Notes under the pieces: model-generated | What the model was told of the DNA's origin: nothing | What the model saw: the letters and a program-made list of their open reading frames with translations, nothing else | Databases searched by the model: none | Program-made: the position numbers and the translations under genes | Shown: one piece after another, positions 16,600-26,807 of the stretch | How positions within the stretch are numbered: the first letter of the stretch is position 1 | Layout of the letters: each line of letters starts with the position of its first letter | Assembly (NCBI GenBank): GCA_903892305.1 | Contig: CAITHQ010000160.1 | Coordinates: 1-35,128, forward strand | From: an uncultured Alphaproteobacteria bacterium | GTDB taxonomy: Bacteria; Pseudomonadota; Alphaproteobacteria; Caulobacterales; Caulobacteraceae | DNA length: 35,128 bases | Direction of reading: 5' to 3'

Positions 16600-18878
16600 A
16601 GGGTGCTGGCCTTCTGGCGCGCCTTGGCAAGGATTGCGCCGACTAGATTTGTATAGTCATCCCGCCAGGGTTCTACGAGGAAGGGGTTCGTAGGGCCCCA
16701 ACGGAGATCCCCGGCAAAGGCGTCGAGGGCAGATCGGTTGCGGGCAATGATGAGCGCATCTTCTGATGACTCCCAAAGCGCAGGAGCTTTTGGATCGATG
16801 ACATGGCTCTGCACCTTGGCAATTCCTCCGGCCCGACGGGCGACAGCCATAGCAGGGCCGATCAAATCAACATTGCGGTTGGATAGGTGCATAACCACGA
16901 CCCCATCCGGCTTTATGTGAGACAGATAGCCCCTCACCGCTTCTACCGTCATGAGGTGTACGGGGACGCTGTCAGAGGAAAAGGCATCCACCAGTAGGAT
17001 ATCGAAAAGGTCCTTTGGTTGCCGAGCCAGAGTAAGCCTTGCATCGCCTATTAAATAGTCGATCGGGCCTTTAGCGCATTGGCTGATATAGGTAAAACGC
17101 TTGGGATCGGTGGCAACTTTGACCACTAATGGATCAATTTCGAAGAAGGTCAGTTTGTCCCCTGGGCGAACATAGCTGGCGACGGTCCCGGCACCTAACC
17201 CTATAGCGCCCATACGGAGGGCCCCCTTGGTTTGTTCAAGGCGCGTGAAGACCTGCCCTATGGGGGTTTCAGGGGCGTAATAGACTAGGGGCCGACAGTG
17301 AAATTTTGGCGCTTGAGCCTGGGCTCCATGCAGGGTCGTGCCATGAACTAGCATGATCACGTCCCCACCCAGCTGCGGTACGTGCATGTGGGACTCCTTC
17401 AAGACCCCAAAGAAGCTGCGCCAACGGTTTTGGCTTTCGGACGTTAGACCTGAAACTTGCGTTGAGATCGCGATTGCCAATGCCATGACCACAAACAACT
17501 GCGCCCGGCGTCTCAGGACAAAGGCGCAGACGAGGGCCGTGGCGATACCGATGCGCGGAATGAGCAGGGCGAAGTTCGGATCGACGATCCGGAACATGCC
17601 CATAGTTGATCCCCCAACTTGAATTTCAACCTGTCGAAAAACAGGAAAGGATAGGGCCGCGACCACGCCAATCCCGAGGGTTATCCAACGCCAGCGTAGA
17701 AACGGACCGTGCCCCCAGGGCCTGGCAAGACAGGAGACCACCAAGACCAGCGGATATTCCCAGACATCGTTGAAAATCACAGGGGCTAGAAACGCGTTGA
17801 ACCCGCCGCCGACAACGCCGCCGACCGACATCCAGAGATAAAACTCCGTTAGATGCTCTGGTGGAGGTCGACGCGCTACAAGCGCCTGGTGACAGACTAA
17901 GGCGGTCAGGAAGAAGCAGCTGAGATGCGCCAACAGGGATAAAACGAGATTGTTCGGAACAAAGGCCACAAAGGCGATGCAGGCGACGATGGCTGCTGCC
18001 TGAAAGGTCAGAACACCGTCCTGAGACAGGAATTGACGCGACGAGAAGGCCAGGATGAAGGTCGTCAAATAAAGCGCTAGAGGAATGACCCAGAGAAAGG
18101 GCGCAGAGGCAATATTGGTGGTGATGTAGCTCGTCACCCCTAGCATCAAGCTTGACGGGATGGCCGCCAAAATCACCCATAGTCCTCGCTCGCCCCAGCT
18201 TGGCGCTGTGCTTACAGGCTCATGAATCGGCAGGGCTTGCGCTGGCGCGCGGTTGACATGAAACGTCAGGACCCAAAACAAAATGACGAAGCCGAGATAC
18301 CCCACGCACCAACCAAAAGTTTGGCCATGAAGCGGCCTTAGAGGCTCTATCACTAGCGGATAAGTGACGAGGGCCAGGAGACTTCCAATATTGCTTGCAG
18401 CGTAGAGGGCGTAGGGCTCTGGTCCATTCTCGGATTGAGCTGTCCTTGCAAACCAGGACTGAACGAGTGGCGCCGTCGCTGATAGAACAGCAAAGGGCGC
18501 ACCGACCGAGCAGGTTAAGGCCGCCAAGAGCCAAATTACGGGATGGTCAGCATTGGGCTGGCCCACCCACGTGCTGACTTGCAGGGGCAAGGACAAGGCC
18601 GCAACGCCAAGAAGCCCTCTATGAACCCAAGTCTGGGTTTTGACAGAAGGAATTCTCTGTAAGACGTGGGCATAGGCGTATCCCAGGAGCAGCATGGCCT
18701 GAAAAAACGCGAGACTAGTATTCCAGATCGATGGGCCGCCACCCAATAGTGGCAACATCAGCTTGCCGACGATAGGCTCCACGGTGAAAACCAATGCCGC
18801 GCTGACAAAAATCGCCATGGCGAAAATCGACTGCGAGGCCAATGCCTTTGGGGCCGGTCGATCTTCAGTCAAAGTCAT
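16596..18878 (-). CDS. Fused MFS-type membrane protein / spermidine-synthase-like domain protein
   Basis: N-terminal polytopic membrane region, C-terminal Rossmann segment MGAIGLGAGTVASYVRPGDKLTFFEIDP...GDARLTL...ILLVDAFSSDSVPVHLMT. Confidence 0.8.
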   Translation of the reverse strand: MTLTEDRPAPKALASQSIFAMAIFVSAALVFTVEPIVGKLMLPLLGGGPSIWNTSLAFFQAMLLLGYAYAHVLQRIPSVKTQTWVHRGLLGVAALSLPLQVSTWVGQPNADHPVIWLLAALTCSVGAPFAVLSATAPLVQSWFARTAQSENGPEPYALYAASNIGSLLALVTYPLVIEPLRPLHGQTFGWCVGYLGFVILFWVLTFHVNRAPAQALPIHEPVSTAPSWGERGLWVILAAIPSSLMLGVTSYITTNIASAPFLWVIPLALYLTTFILAFSSRQFLSQDGVLTFQAAAIVACIAFVAFVPNNLVLSLLAHLSCFFLTALVCHQALVARRPPPEHLTEFYLWMSVGGVVGGGFNAFLAPVIFNDVWEYPLVLVVSCLARPWGHGPFLRWRWITLGIGVVAALSFPVFRQVEIQVGGSTMGMFRIVDPNFALLIPRIGIATALVCAFVLRRRAQLFVVMALAIAISTQVSGLTSESQNRWRSFFGVLKESHMHVPQLGGDVIMLVHGTTLHGAQAQAPKFHCRPLVYYAPETPIGQVFTRLEQTKGALRMGAIGLGAGTVASYVRPGDKLTFFEIDPLVVKVATDPKRFTYISQCAKGPIDYLIGDARLTLARQPKDLFDILLVDAFSSDSVPVHLMTVEAVRGYLSHIKPDGVVVMHLSNRNVDLIGPAMAVARRAGGIAKVQSHVIDPKAPALWESSEDALIIARNRSALDAFAGDLRWGPTNPFLVEPWRDDYTNLVGAILAKARQKASTL

Positions 18879-18961
18879 GGGCTCGACTCAGCGTGTTTCA
18901 GGAGGCACAGGTCTATTCTGGTGCTATCTGACACTTACTTAATTTGCCCGGAGACTCCGCC

Positions 18962-19459
18962 ATGTTTTCCCTCGAGATTGAAACCCTGGCCCGCTTGCTA
19001 ATCGATGAAGCCCGAACCAAGTCCCTGCGGATCGTCACGGCTGAGAGTTGCACGGGTGGATTGGTCGCCGCGGCGATTTGCAATATCCCGGGGGCCTCAG
19101 ACGTCTTTGAGCGGGGTTTCGTGACTTACAACAATCGCGCAAAGCAGGAATTGCTAGACGTCCCAGGCGAGCTGATTGCTGATCTTGGTGCCGTTTCGGA
19201 ACCTGTGTCTCGGATGATGGCCGAAGGCGCGCTCGAGAATTCCAATGCCCACATTTCAGTTGCCATCACCGGGGTTGCTGGCCCAGGAGGCGGCACCAGA
19301 ATGAAGCCCGTTGGCACGGTGCATATCGCCACAGCGCGTACCAATCACGGCCTGCATCACCGTGAAGAGTTTTTCCAACTTGAAACCCGTTCGGAAATCC
19401 AGATGGCCGCGGTCCAAGCGGCGCTGGAGGCCCTGCGGGAGCGAGTGGCTCAGTCCTGA
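18962..19459 (+). CDS. CinA C-terminal domain protein (nicotinamide-nucleotide amidohydrolase, PncC type)
   Basis: TAESCTGGLVAAAICNIPGASDVFERGFVTYNNRAKQELL and ITGVAGPGGGT motifs. Confidence 0.92.
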   Translation: MFSLEIETLARLLIDEARTKSLRIVTAESCTGGLVAAAICNIPGASDVFERGFVTYNNRAKQELLDVPGELIADLGAVSEPVSRMMAEGALENSNAHISVAITGVAGPGGGTRMKPVGTVHIATARTNHGLHHREEFFQLETRSEIQMAAVQAALEALRERVAQS

Positions 19460-19899
19460 CCGTAGAGCGCCCTAGCTCGATCTTCGAAACAGGCCATCAA
19501 CCGGTCGACAGCCAGTTCGAAATTATTTTGTAGCAGCCTGTCGAGCATCTTGGACTTGAAGGCAAAATCGATATCAAACCTGACTTCGGACCCATCGTCG
19601 TCGGGGTCAAATATCCATCGATTTCGCAGGCGATCAAAGGGCCCGGAAATGAGCCCTACGTCGATCTGATTGGCCTTCGGGTCCCGTCGAACGCGGGTCG
19701 AAAATCGCTCTTTTAGGAAACTGAAACCCACCCTGGCTTCAGCATCAACCCATGAGACGCCGTCATCGTCGACACGTGCATTCCAGGTGCGCATGCCATT
19801 GATCCAGGGCACAAAGTCCGGATACCGATCCACATCCCCGACGAGGTCAAAGAGTTTTTCCGGCGCGAAGGGCAGCCTCTTTGTCACCTGGTGACGCAC
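19450..19899 (-). CDS. RatA/COQ10-type START-like (polyketide cyclase) protein
   Basis: LFDLVGDVDRYPDFVPWINGMRTWNA and RNRWIFDPDDDGSEVRFDIDFAFKSKMLDRLL; lies just downstream of lipA. Confidence 0.88.
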   Translation of the reverse strand: MRHQVTKRLPFAPEKLFDLVGDVDRYPDFVPWINGMRTWNARVDDDGVSWVDAEARVGFSFLKERFSTRVRRDPKANQIDVGLISGPFDRLRNRWIFDPDDDGSEVRFDIDFAFKSKMLDRLLQNNFELAVDRLMACFEDRARALYGQD

Positions 19900-19906
19900 A
19901 GCGTCG

Positions 19907-20866
19907 CTAAACTCCGGCCTTGGCGAGACGCGCGGCCTTCAGCCGAGCAAAGTCCTCGCCCGCGTGATGTGAAGACCGGGTCAGGGGACTAGCAGACACC
20001 ATCATAAAGCCCTTGGCATAGGCGATCTCTTCATAGGCTTTGAATTCTTCTGGGGTCACAAAACGATCTACTGCCGCGTGCTTGCGCGTCGGCTGGAGAT
20101 ATTGGCCAATGGTCAGGAAATCGATCCCTGCCGAGCGCATGTCATCCATCACCTGCATGACTTCCTCCTTGGTCTCACCAAGGCCCACCATCAGTCCAGA
20201 CTTAGTGAATTGCACAGGATCGCGCTCCTTCACCCTTTCCAGCAAGCGCAGCGAATGGAAGTACCGAGCGCCCGGACGTATCGACAGGTAGAGCCGAGGC
20301 ACAGTCTCCAGATTGTGGTTGAACACATCAGGCTTGGCGTCGATGACCAGTTCTGCGGCCTGGGGCGGTTTACGCAAAAAATCAGGGGTCAAGATCTCGA
20401 TGGTGGTCTGGTCTGCCGTCTGCCGTATGGCATGAACCACAGCGGCGAAGTGGGCCGCCCCACCGTCGGCTAAGTCATCCCGGTCAACCGACGTGATGAC
20501 CACGTGCTTTAGACCCATTTTCAAAACAGCGTCGGCAACCCGGGCTGGTTCCGTGGGATCCAGAGCCTCTGGCTTACCTGTCGATACATTGCAGAAGGCG
20601 CAGGCTCGGGTGCAAATCTCGCCCATGATCATCATGGTCGCGTGAGCCTGGGTCCAGCATTCGCCAATGTTAGGGCATGCCGCCTCCTCGCAAACCGTCG
20701 TTAGCCCATAGGTTTTGACGATGTCGCGGGTGGCATTGTAGCCCGCCGACCCAGGGGCTCGAACCCTCAGCCATTCCGGCTTCCGAAGAACTGGCGTGTC
20801 AGGACGAGCCTGTTTCTCCGGGTGACGGGCTCTTGCGCCATTTCGGGTGTCGATCACTGTAGCCAT
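19907..20866 (-). CDS. lipA: Lipoyl synthase LipA (radical SAM)
   Basis: [12 protein letters not shown] and radical-SAM [10 protein letters not shown] clusters, [20 protein letters not shown]-terminal [15 protein letters not shown] at 20866. Confidence 0.96.
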   Translation of the reverse strand: MATVIDTRNGARARHPEKQARPDTPVLRKPEWLRVRAPGSAGYNATRDIVKTYGLTTVCEEAACPNIGECWTQAHATMMIMGEICTRACAFCNVSTGKPEALDPTEPARVADAVLKMGLKHVVITSVDRDDLADGGAAHFAAVVHAIRQTADQTTIEILTPDFLRKPPQAAELVIDAKPDVFNHNLETVPRLYLSIRPGARYFHSLRLLERVKERDPVQFTKSGLMVGLGETKEEVMQVMDDMRSAGIDFLTIGQYLQPTRKHAAVDRFVTPEEFKAYEEIAYAKGFMMVSASPLTRSSHHAGEDFARLKAARLAKAGV

Positions 20867-20951
20867 GCGCCATAGATCGTCCTTCAGCGGTCCTGGATCA
20901 AGCGGCAAAGGGACGCCTTGCGCCATCAAGGGAAAATGGGCTGATAGGTGT

Positions 20952-22010
20952 ATGTTTTGGCGTGTAATCCTTGTCCTCGTGCTCAGCGGACTGGCAACGG
21001 GCTGTCATCGCGCCGTTCCAGTCCAGCCTTTTGCCGAATCTCGCACACCGCCTGACTTGGCTGCCCGATTTTTTCAGCCCGAGGGTTGGGCTTGGGGGTT
21101 TGTGCAGGTTGGTTCAAATCCGCCGCAAAGATACGGTGTTGCGTCGACGTGGCGTGTCCCCCGGGCGACGGTGATCATCCTTCCAGATACTCAAGACTGC
21201 GCCGAAGCTTGGTTTGAAACTGCCACAGAGCTCACGCATCGCCGCTATACGGTGTGGATCCTAGACCGCGCTTCAGAATGTGGATCAGGTCGTGCTAGCG
21301 CACCGGTTGACCGGGTTGATGTGACCTCCTTTGCGCCAGATATCGCTGCCGTGAAAGCACTACTGCGGGTCGTTATCCGTCCAGGCGGCGACAAGCCAGT
21401 AATCCTTATAGGCCAAGGTCAAGGTGCGATCCTCGCACTCAGCGCGGCAGAGCAAGGACTTAGAATAGACGGATTGGTCCTCTCCTCCCCGTCCATGCAG
21501 AGCCCCACAGAATGGCGACCGTGGTCGCGAACGACCCCAGATGCTTTCCAATCCGGCAAAACCCATGATCCTTGGCGTGGGCATGTCACTCAATCCTGGA
21601 TGACCGCAAATCCCGACCTTCGCGGAGCTGGGCCCAGTTCCCGCTGGATACGACACGCCACCCAATTTGACCAAAACACGCGCACGTCAGCCAAGGGACT
21701 AGGCTTGGCAACCCTTATACTTGCTCCCGGACCCGCCGGCATGAAGGACCTAGACCTCTGTGGCGCAATCGGAACCTGTTCTCTAGTTCCTCTCCCAGGG
21801 GCAAGGTCAGCGCTGAGCTTGGAAGACGATGTATGGCGAGGCCCCTGGCTTGACGCTATCGTGCGCTTTATCGCGGTGAAGGCTGATGCCGCCAGACGTG
21901 TCGGACCTGATCGAGATGCGCCAGCCACCCCTTCGGTTCCAAGCCCCCTAAGTGACGACCAAAGGTCGAAGGATACAACATCCGGATCGGAGCGGAATTC
22001 TGACCTTTGA
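20952..22010 (+). CDS. Lipoprotein-type alpha/beta-hydrolase-fold protein, probably catalytically inactive
   Basis: [18 protein letters not shown] lipobox-like signal; alpha/beta hydrolase order including [34 protein letters not shown]. Confidence 0.65.
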   Translation: MFWRVILVLVLSGLATGCHRAVPVQPFAESRTPPDLAARFFQPEGWAWGFVQVGSNPPQRYGVASTWRVPRATVIILPDTQDCAEAWFETATELTHRRYTVWILDRASECGSGRASAPVDRVDVTSFAPDIAAVKALLRVVIRPGGDKPVILIGQGQGAILALSAAEQGLRIDGLVLSSPSMQSPTEWRPWSRTTPDAFQSGKTHDPWRGHVTQSWMTANPDLRGAGPSSRWIRHATQFDQNTRTSAKGLGLATLILAPGPAGMKDLDLCGAIGTCSLVPLPGARSALSLEDDVWRGPWLDAIVRFIAVKADAARRVGPDRDAPATPSVPSPLSDDQRSKDTTSGSERNSDL

Positions 22011-22042
22011 AGTGCACTTGATGCATTGCCTAACCCGTGGAA

Positions 22043-22063
22043 GTTACACTCACGGAATGTAAC
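22043..22063. promoter_or_regulatory. Dyad GTTACA-N9-TGTAAC, candidate operator upstream of the acyl-ACP synthetase gene
   Basis: Perfect 6-bp arms with 9-bp spacer, intergenic, 76 bp upstream of the TTG start. Confidence 0.35.
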
Positions 22064-22139
22064 GGACCTTTTCAAGGCTTGGCGCACTGGCTAGGCTAGC
22101 TTCGAGACAGCCGACAATCGGTCGGGGAGGACAACGCAC

Positions 22140-23696
22140 TTGTCGGAAATATTTGATCCGCGCGCCGCAGAGCGCACTGTATTTCAAGCCCTGCTGGACG
22201 CCCGCACCAAATTCGGCGCCAAGAAAATGATCCTCGAAGATCAGGACCGTAACCCGCTCAGCTACACCGACCTGGTCCGAGGCGCCTTTGCATTGGGCCG
22301 AAAGATCGCGGCTATGACTGAACCGGGCGAGCGGGTGGGCGTTATGCTCCCGGCAAGTTCAGCGGTCGTGGTGACCTTTTTCGCTCTTCACGCCTTTGGT
22401 CGCATACCGACCATGCTCAACTTCACCTCAGGACTTCGAAACCTGAAGGCTGCCTGTGAACTGGCTGGGGTAAAACACGTCCTGACCGCTGGAAAATTCA
22501 TTGAGCAGGGCAAGTTGCACGACCTGACCGATGCCCTCGAGTCCGTGGCCAAGGTCGTCTATCTTGAAGATGTGCGCGAAAGCGTTGGCTTGGCTGACAA
22601 GCTTTTTGCAGCCACCGCTGGCATGATGCCACAGGCATTTCTTCCAAAAGCCCAAGCCTCCGACCCCGGTGTTATTCTCTTCACGTCGGGAAGCTTTGGC
22701 ACGCCCAAGGGTGTTGTGCTGAGCCAGGCCAATCTGGTGGCCAATGTGCTGCAAATCGCCGCTCACATTGAGCTGGACCCTGACTGGGTCATGTTCAACC
22801 CCCTCCCCACCTTCCACTGCTTTGGTCTGACGGCGGGGGTTCTCTTGCCCATCCTGACAGGCATGAAGGCCTTCCAATACCCCTCGCCCTTGCACACAAA
22901 AATCATTCCGCCTCTCATCAAGGACAGCAAGGCGTCGATATTGTTGGCGACCGACACTTTTGTGAACCAATACGCTCGGGTGGCTGAGCCTGATGAAATG
23001 AGTGGGCTTAAATTCATCGTCTGCGGAGCCGAAAAAGTTCGTGAAGAAACCCACAACCTGATCACCGAGCGCTTTGGAAATGTGCCTGTGCTGGAAGGCT
23101 ATGGAATGACAGAAGCTGCACCCGTCGTGGCGGTGAATAAGCCTACCGATAATCGCCGGGGCACGGTTGGCGGCCTCTTGCCTGGGATTGAGGTGCGCCT
23201 TGAGCCCGTCGAGGGCATTGCAGGCGGCAGTCGCTTCTATGTTCGCGGGACCAACGTGATGTCAGGTTATCTCTTGCCAGACGGGACGGTAGAGACACCC
23301 GAGGACGGTTGGCATGATACTGGCGATGTCGTGTCTATTTCGGACGACAATTGGATCAAAATCTTGGGTCGGGTGAAGCGCTTCGCCAAGGTCGGGGGCG
23401 AGATGGTGTCCCTGACAGCGGCTGAAGATCTGGCTGCGACGGTCTGGCCAGATGCGCGCCATGCTGTTGTAGCAATGCCTGATCCGAAGAAGGGCGAGCG
23501 GCTTGTGCTCTTCACTGATCAACAGGATGCGGACTCATCAACCCTCCTGGCTCACGCCCAATCGATTGGGGCCCCGGAGTTGGCGGTGCCAAAGAAGATC
23601 CTAAGGATCGCTGAAGTTCCCGTTCTGGGTACCGGCAAAACCGACTATGTGGCCCTGCAACGCATGGCCGAGACGGACGGACGCCGGGCCGCCTGA
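22140..23696 (+). CDS. Acyl-ACP/acyl-CoA synthetase, stand-alone version of the Aas synthetase domain
   Basis: ILFTSGSFGTPKGVVLSQANL, LPTFHCFGLTAGVLLPILTGMKAFQYPSPLH, LEGYGMTEAAPVVAVN, WHDTGDVV, GRVKRFAKVGGEMVSL; TTG start with GGGGAGG upstream. Confidence 0.88.
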   Translation: MSEIFDPRAAERTVFQALLDARTKFGAKKMILEDQDRNPLSYTDLVRGAFALGRKIAAMTEPGERVGVMLPASSAVVVTFFALHAFGRIPTMLNFTSGLRNLKAACELAGVKHVLTAGKFIEQGKLHDLTDALESVAKVVYLEDVRESVGLADKLFAATAGMMPQAFLPKAQASDPGVILFTSGSFGTPKGVVLSQANLVANVLQIAAHIELDPDWVMFNPLPTFHCFGLTAGVLLPILTGMKAFQYPSPLHTKIIPPLIKDSKASILLATDTFVNQYARVAEPDEMSGLKFIVCGAEKVREETHNLITERFGNVPVLEGYGMTEAAPVVAVNKPTDNRRGTVGGLLPGIEVRLEPVEGIAGGSRFYVRGTNVMSGYLLPDGTVETPEDGWHDTGDVVSISDDNWIKILGRVKRFAKVGGEMVSLTAAEDLAATVWPDARHAVVAMPDPKKGERLVLFTDQQDADSSTLLAHAQSIGAPELAVPKKILRIAEVPVLGTGKTDYVALQRMAETDGRRAA

Positions 23697-23703
23697 GCCC
23701 AAG

Positions 23704-25104
23704 CTAGATGTGAAGGACCTTACCGAAGGCGTCCAGGGCCGACTCGTGCATGGCCTCGCTCATGGTCGGATGCGGATAGACGGTGGCGTGGAGCTCAGCC
23801 TCAGTGGCTTCTAGGGTCATAGCCAAGGCATAGCCTTGGATCATTTCCGTAACCTCTGCGCCGATCATATGCGCCCCGATCAGGGCCCCCGTCTTGGCGT
23901 CGAAGACGGTTTTGACAAACCCCTCGGTCTCACCTGACGCAATGGCCTTGCCATTGACACGGAAGGGGAAGCGACCAACCTTGACCTCGATGCCCTTATC
24001 CTTGGCCAGGGCTTCTGTGAGACCGATGGAAGCGATCTGTGGAGTCGAATAGGTGCACCCGGGTATGGGGGCCGTCAGATTAGAGGATGGCAGGCCAGCA
24101 ATATTCTCGATGCAGTGGACACCCTCATGACTGGCCTTGTGCGCCAACCAGGGCGGACCTGCGACATCGCCAATGGCATAGAACCCAGGAACCCCAGTCG
24201 CGCCATGGCCGTCAGTGACTACGTGGGTTCGTTCGATCTTAACGCCGAGCGCCTCCAAGCCCATATCCTCGACATTTCCCACAATGCCCACAGCGACAAT
24301 GGCGACATCAGCACTCAGGGTTTCTGTCTTTCCGGCGGAGTCGAGCTCGAGGCTGACGCCGGTCTTAGTTGCCTTCAAGCTTTTCACAGTGGCGTCGACC
24401 CGGAACTTTAAGCCGCGCTTCTCAAATGCCTTTTGTGCAGCTTTCGACACCTCCTCGTCTTCCACCGGCAAGATGCGCGGCAGGCTCTCTATGACGGTCA
24501 CATCCGATCCCAGGGCGCGATAGAAGCTGGCGAACTCAATACCAATCGCCCCAGAGCCGATAACCAGCAGGGACTGGGGTGCGGCCTTCGGAACCAGGGC
24601 TTCTCGATAGGTCCAAATTCGCTCACTGTCTGGGACAAGGCCAATGGCAGGAAGGGTCCGTGCTCGCGCCCCAGTCGCCAGGATCACATGTTTCGCAGTT
24701 AGGCTCCGGGAACCGCCAGCCTTCAGGGCGACAACCACCTTTGGGGCCGCTGCACCCTTTTCGAGCTTGGCGACACCCTCGATCACCTCGATCTTATGTT
24801 TCTTCATCAAGAAGGCGACGCCGGCATTGAGCTGGGTGGAAACCCCTCGGGAGCGCTTCACCACGGCATCGAAGTCGAAGCTGGCCCCCTCAACCTTCAG
24901 GCCGTAGTCGCCAAGATGACCAAGCTGCTCATAGACCTCAGCTGACTTGAGTAAGGCCTTGGTGGGGATACACCCCCAATTCAGGCAGATACCGCCTAGT
25001 AGTTCTCGCTCAATAATCGCTGTCTTGAAGCCCAGCTGGCTAGCGCGGATGGCCGTAACGTAACCGCCAGGACCCGATCCGATAACAATGACGTCGAAAT
25101 CCAT
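23704..25104 (-). CDS. lpdA: Dihydrolipoamide dehydrogenase (E3)
   Basis: GSGPGGYVTAIRASQLG, redox disulfide GGICLNWGCIPTKALL, C-terminal HATVYPHPTMSEAMHESALDAFGK. Confidence 0.96.
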   Translation of the reverse strand: MDFDVIVIGSGPGGYVTAIRASQLGFKTAIIERELLGGICLNWGCIPTKALLKSAEVYEQLGHLGDYGLKVEGASFDFDAVVKRSRGVSTQLNAGVAFLMKKHKIEVIEGVAKLEKGAAAPKVVVALKAGGSRSLTAKHVILATGARARTLPAIGLVPDSERIWTYREALVPKAAPQSLLVIGSGAIGIEFASFYRALGSDVTVIESLPRILPVEDEEVSKAAQKAFEKRGLKFRVDATVKSLKATKTGVSLELDSAGKTETLSADVAIVAVGIVGNVEDMGLEALGVKIERTHVVTDGHGATGVPGFYAIGDVAGPPWLAHKASHEGVHCIENIAGLPSSNLTAPIPGCTYSTPQIASIGLTEALAKDKGIEVKVGRFPFRVNGKAIASGETEGFVKTVFDAKTGALIGAHMIGAEVTEMIQGYALAMTLEATEAELHATVYPHPTMSEAMHESALDAFGKVLHI

Positions 25105-25114
25105 GGCTTTGGCC

Positions 25115-26389
25115 TTAAACGATCATGGTGATGGGGTCTTCGATCAAGACCTTGAAGGCCTGAAGCCAGCGCGCACCAGCAGCACCATCGACGACCCTGT
25201 GGTCGCAGGTGAGGGTGACGGTCATCATCGTGGCGATCGCCAATTGATCGCCGACCACAATGGCTCGCTTCTCACCGGCTCCGACTGACAAAATCGCACC
25301 CTGGGGCTCGTTGATGATCGAGGCGAAGGCTTTAATCCCAAACATGCCGAGGTTGGAGATAGAGAATGTACCGCCCTGGAATTCCTCGGGCTTCAGCTTC
25401 TTTGAGCGTGCTCTAGCAGCGAGATCCTTGGCCTCTGTTGCGATTTGCGCCAGACCCTTCAGCTCTGCAGACCGGATAATCGGCGTGATGAGCCCGCCCT
25501 CGACCGCCACAGCCATGGCAATGTCCGCATGGTGATGCATGGCTATGCCTTCGGGAGAATAGCTAGCGTTTGCCTCTGGCACTTGCTTCAAAGCGACTGC
25601 CGCGGCCTTGATCACAAGATCATTGACACTCACCTTGATGCCTTGGCCCTCAAGCATGCCATTGATCTTCACCCGCGCGGCAAGCAGAACATCAATGTTG
25701 AGGTCGATGGTCAGGGGGAAGTGGGGCACATCGCGGACGCTTTCCGTCAGCCGACGGGCCACGGTCTTTCGCATGCCATCCAGGGGGATCAGGTCATAGC
25801 TGCCGTCGGCAATGCCCATTTGCGCAAGCGACTGAGCCTGACGCGGTGCCATTGGCAGCGCATGTCCGGCAACTGGCGCTGACCTTGGCTGTTCAGTGAC
25901 CTTGGGCGCGCCCGGCAGCGCGGTTTCTACGTCAGATTTGATAACCCGCCCATGGGGCCCCGTTCCCCTGATCGAAGACAGGTCTAGGCCTCTTTGCTCT
26001 GCGATACGCCGCGCCAGGGGCGAGGCAAAAATGCGCTCGCCTCTATCGGTCGCCTTTTCAATTCTCGCAGGCACGACTACCGCTGGCGGCACCGGCACGA
26101 CGTGTGCCGCAGTCGCTTGCACCATTGGGACGACAACAGGCTTTGTCTCGCCACCGGATAGACGCGCAATGGGCGTATTGACCTTGACCTCCTCGGTCCC
26201 CTCAGGAACGAGGATGGCTTCAACAACGCCCTCGTCGACCGCCTCCACTTCCATGGTGGCCTTGTCTGTCTCAATCTCGGCAATGACATCGCCGCTACGG
26301 ACCGTATCCCCAACCTTAATGAACCACTTGGCGAGGATCCCCTCTTCCATGGTCGGCGATAATGCGGGCATTAGAATATCGGTAGACAT
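25115..26389 (-). CDS. pdhC: Pyruvate dehydrogenase dihydrolipoyl acetyltransferase (E2)
   Basis: Lipoyl domain [13 protein letters not shown]...[15 protein letters not shown], peripheral-subunit-binding domain [35 protein letters not shown], catalytic [14 protein letters not shown]. Confidence 0.96.
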   Translation of the reverse strand: MSTDILMPALSPTMEEGILAKWFIKVGDTVRSGDVIAEIETDKATMEVEAVDEGVVEAILVPEGTEEVKVNTPIARLSGGETKPVVVPMVQATAAHVVPVPPAVVVPARIEKATDRGERIFASPLARRIAEQRGLDLSSIRGTGPHGRVIKSDVETALPGAPKVTEQPRSAPVAGHALPMAPRQAQSLAQMGIADGSYDLIPLDGMRKTVARRLTESVRDVPHFPLTIDLNIDVLLAARVKINGMLEGQGIKVSVNDLVIKAAAVALKQVPEANASYSPEGIAMHHHADIAMAVAVEGGLITPIIRSAELKGLAQIATEAKDLAARARSKKLKPEEFQGGTFSISNLGMFGIKAFASIINEPQGAILSVGAGEKRAIVVGDQLAIATMMTVTLTCDHRVVDGAAGARWLQAFKVLIEDPITMIV

Positions 26390-26417
26390 GGTCAGGCGCT
26401 CACGCAGAGTGTCATGG

Positions 26418-26807
26418 CTATTCCTGGGACAAGTGGCTGAGATGGACGGCGTTAGCCTCCCAGTTCTGTCCATCAAATTCGGTGAGATTCAGGGTGACTG
26501 GCGCATCCAAGCAGCGTGCATTGACGGACCATCCATCAGGATTTGACCGGGGACGGTAGAAGGACTTCACCCCACAGACCTTGCAGAAGAGGTGCTTGGC
26601 GACGCCGGTATTAAACCCATACTCGGTCAGCGCTTGCCCGCCCTCAGTTAGGCGGAAGCGGCTTGCCGGCACGATAATGTGGACAAAGCCGACCTTTGCG
26701 CACATGGAGCAATTACAGGTTTGAGCCTCCACTGGCTCAACGAGACCGACCTCAAATCGCACTGCGCCGCAGTGACAGCCGCCGGTGTGCCATTGAAGAT
26801 CACTCAT
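26418..26807 (-). CDS. GFA-family (glutathione-dependent formaldehyde-activating enzyme / CENP-V-like) zinc protein
   Basis: [20 protein letters not shown] and [27 protein letters not shown]; the ATG overlaps the pdhB stop. Confidence 0.9.
   Translation of the reverse strand: MSDLQWHTGGCHCGAVRFEVGLVEPVEAQTCNCSMCAKVGFVHIIVPASRFRLTEGGQALTEYGFNTGVAKHLFCKVCGVKSFYRPRSNPDGWSVNARCLDAPVTLNLTEFDGQNWEANAVHLSHLSQE

Noticed and set aside
22428-23054. 208-aa minus-strand ORF opposite the acyl-ACP synthetase
   Set aside because: Shadow ORF; the sense gene is strongly supported by motifs.
25896-26546. 216-aa plus-strand ORF opposite pdhC, and a similar one opposite pdhB (27744-28262)
   Set aside because: The two resemble each other only because the opposing lipoyl-domain DNA is duplicated; not an independent repeat protein family.
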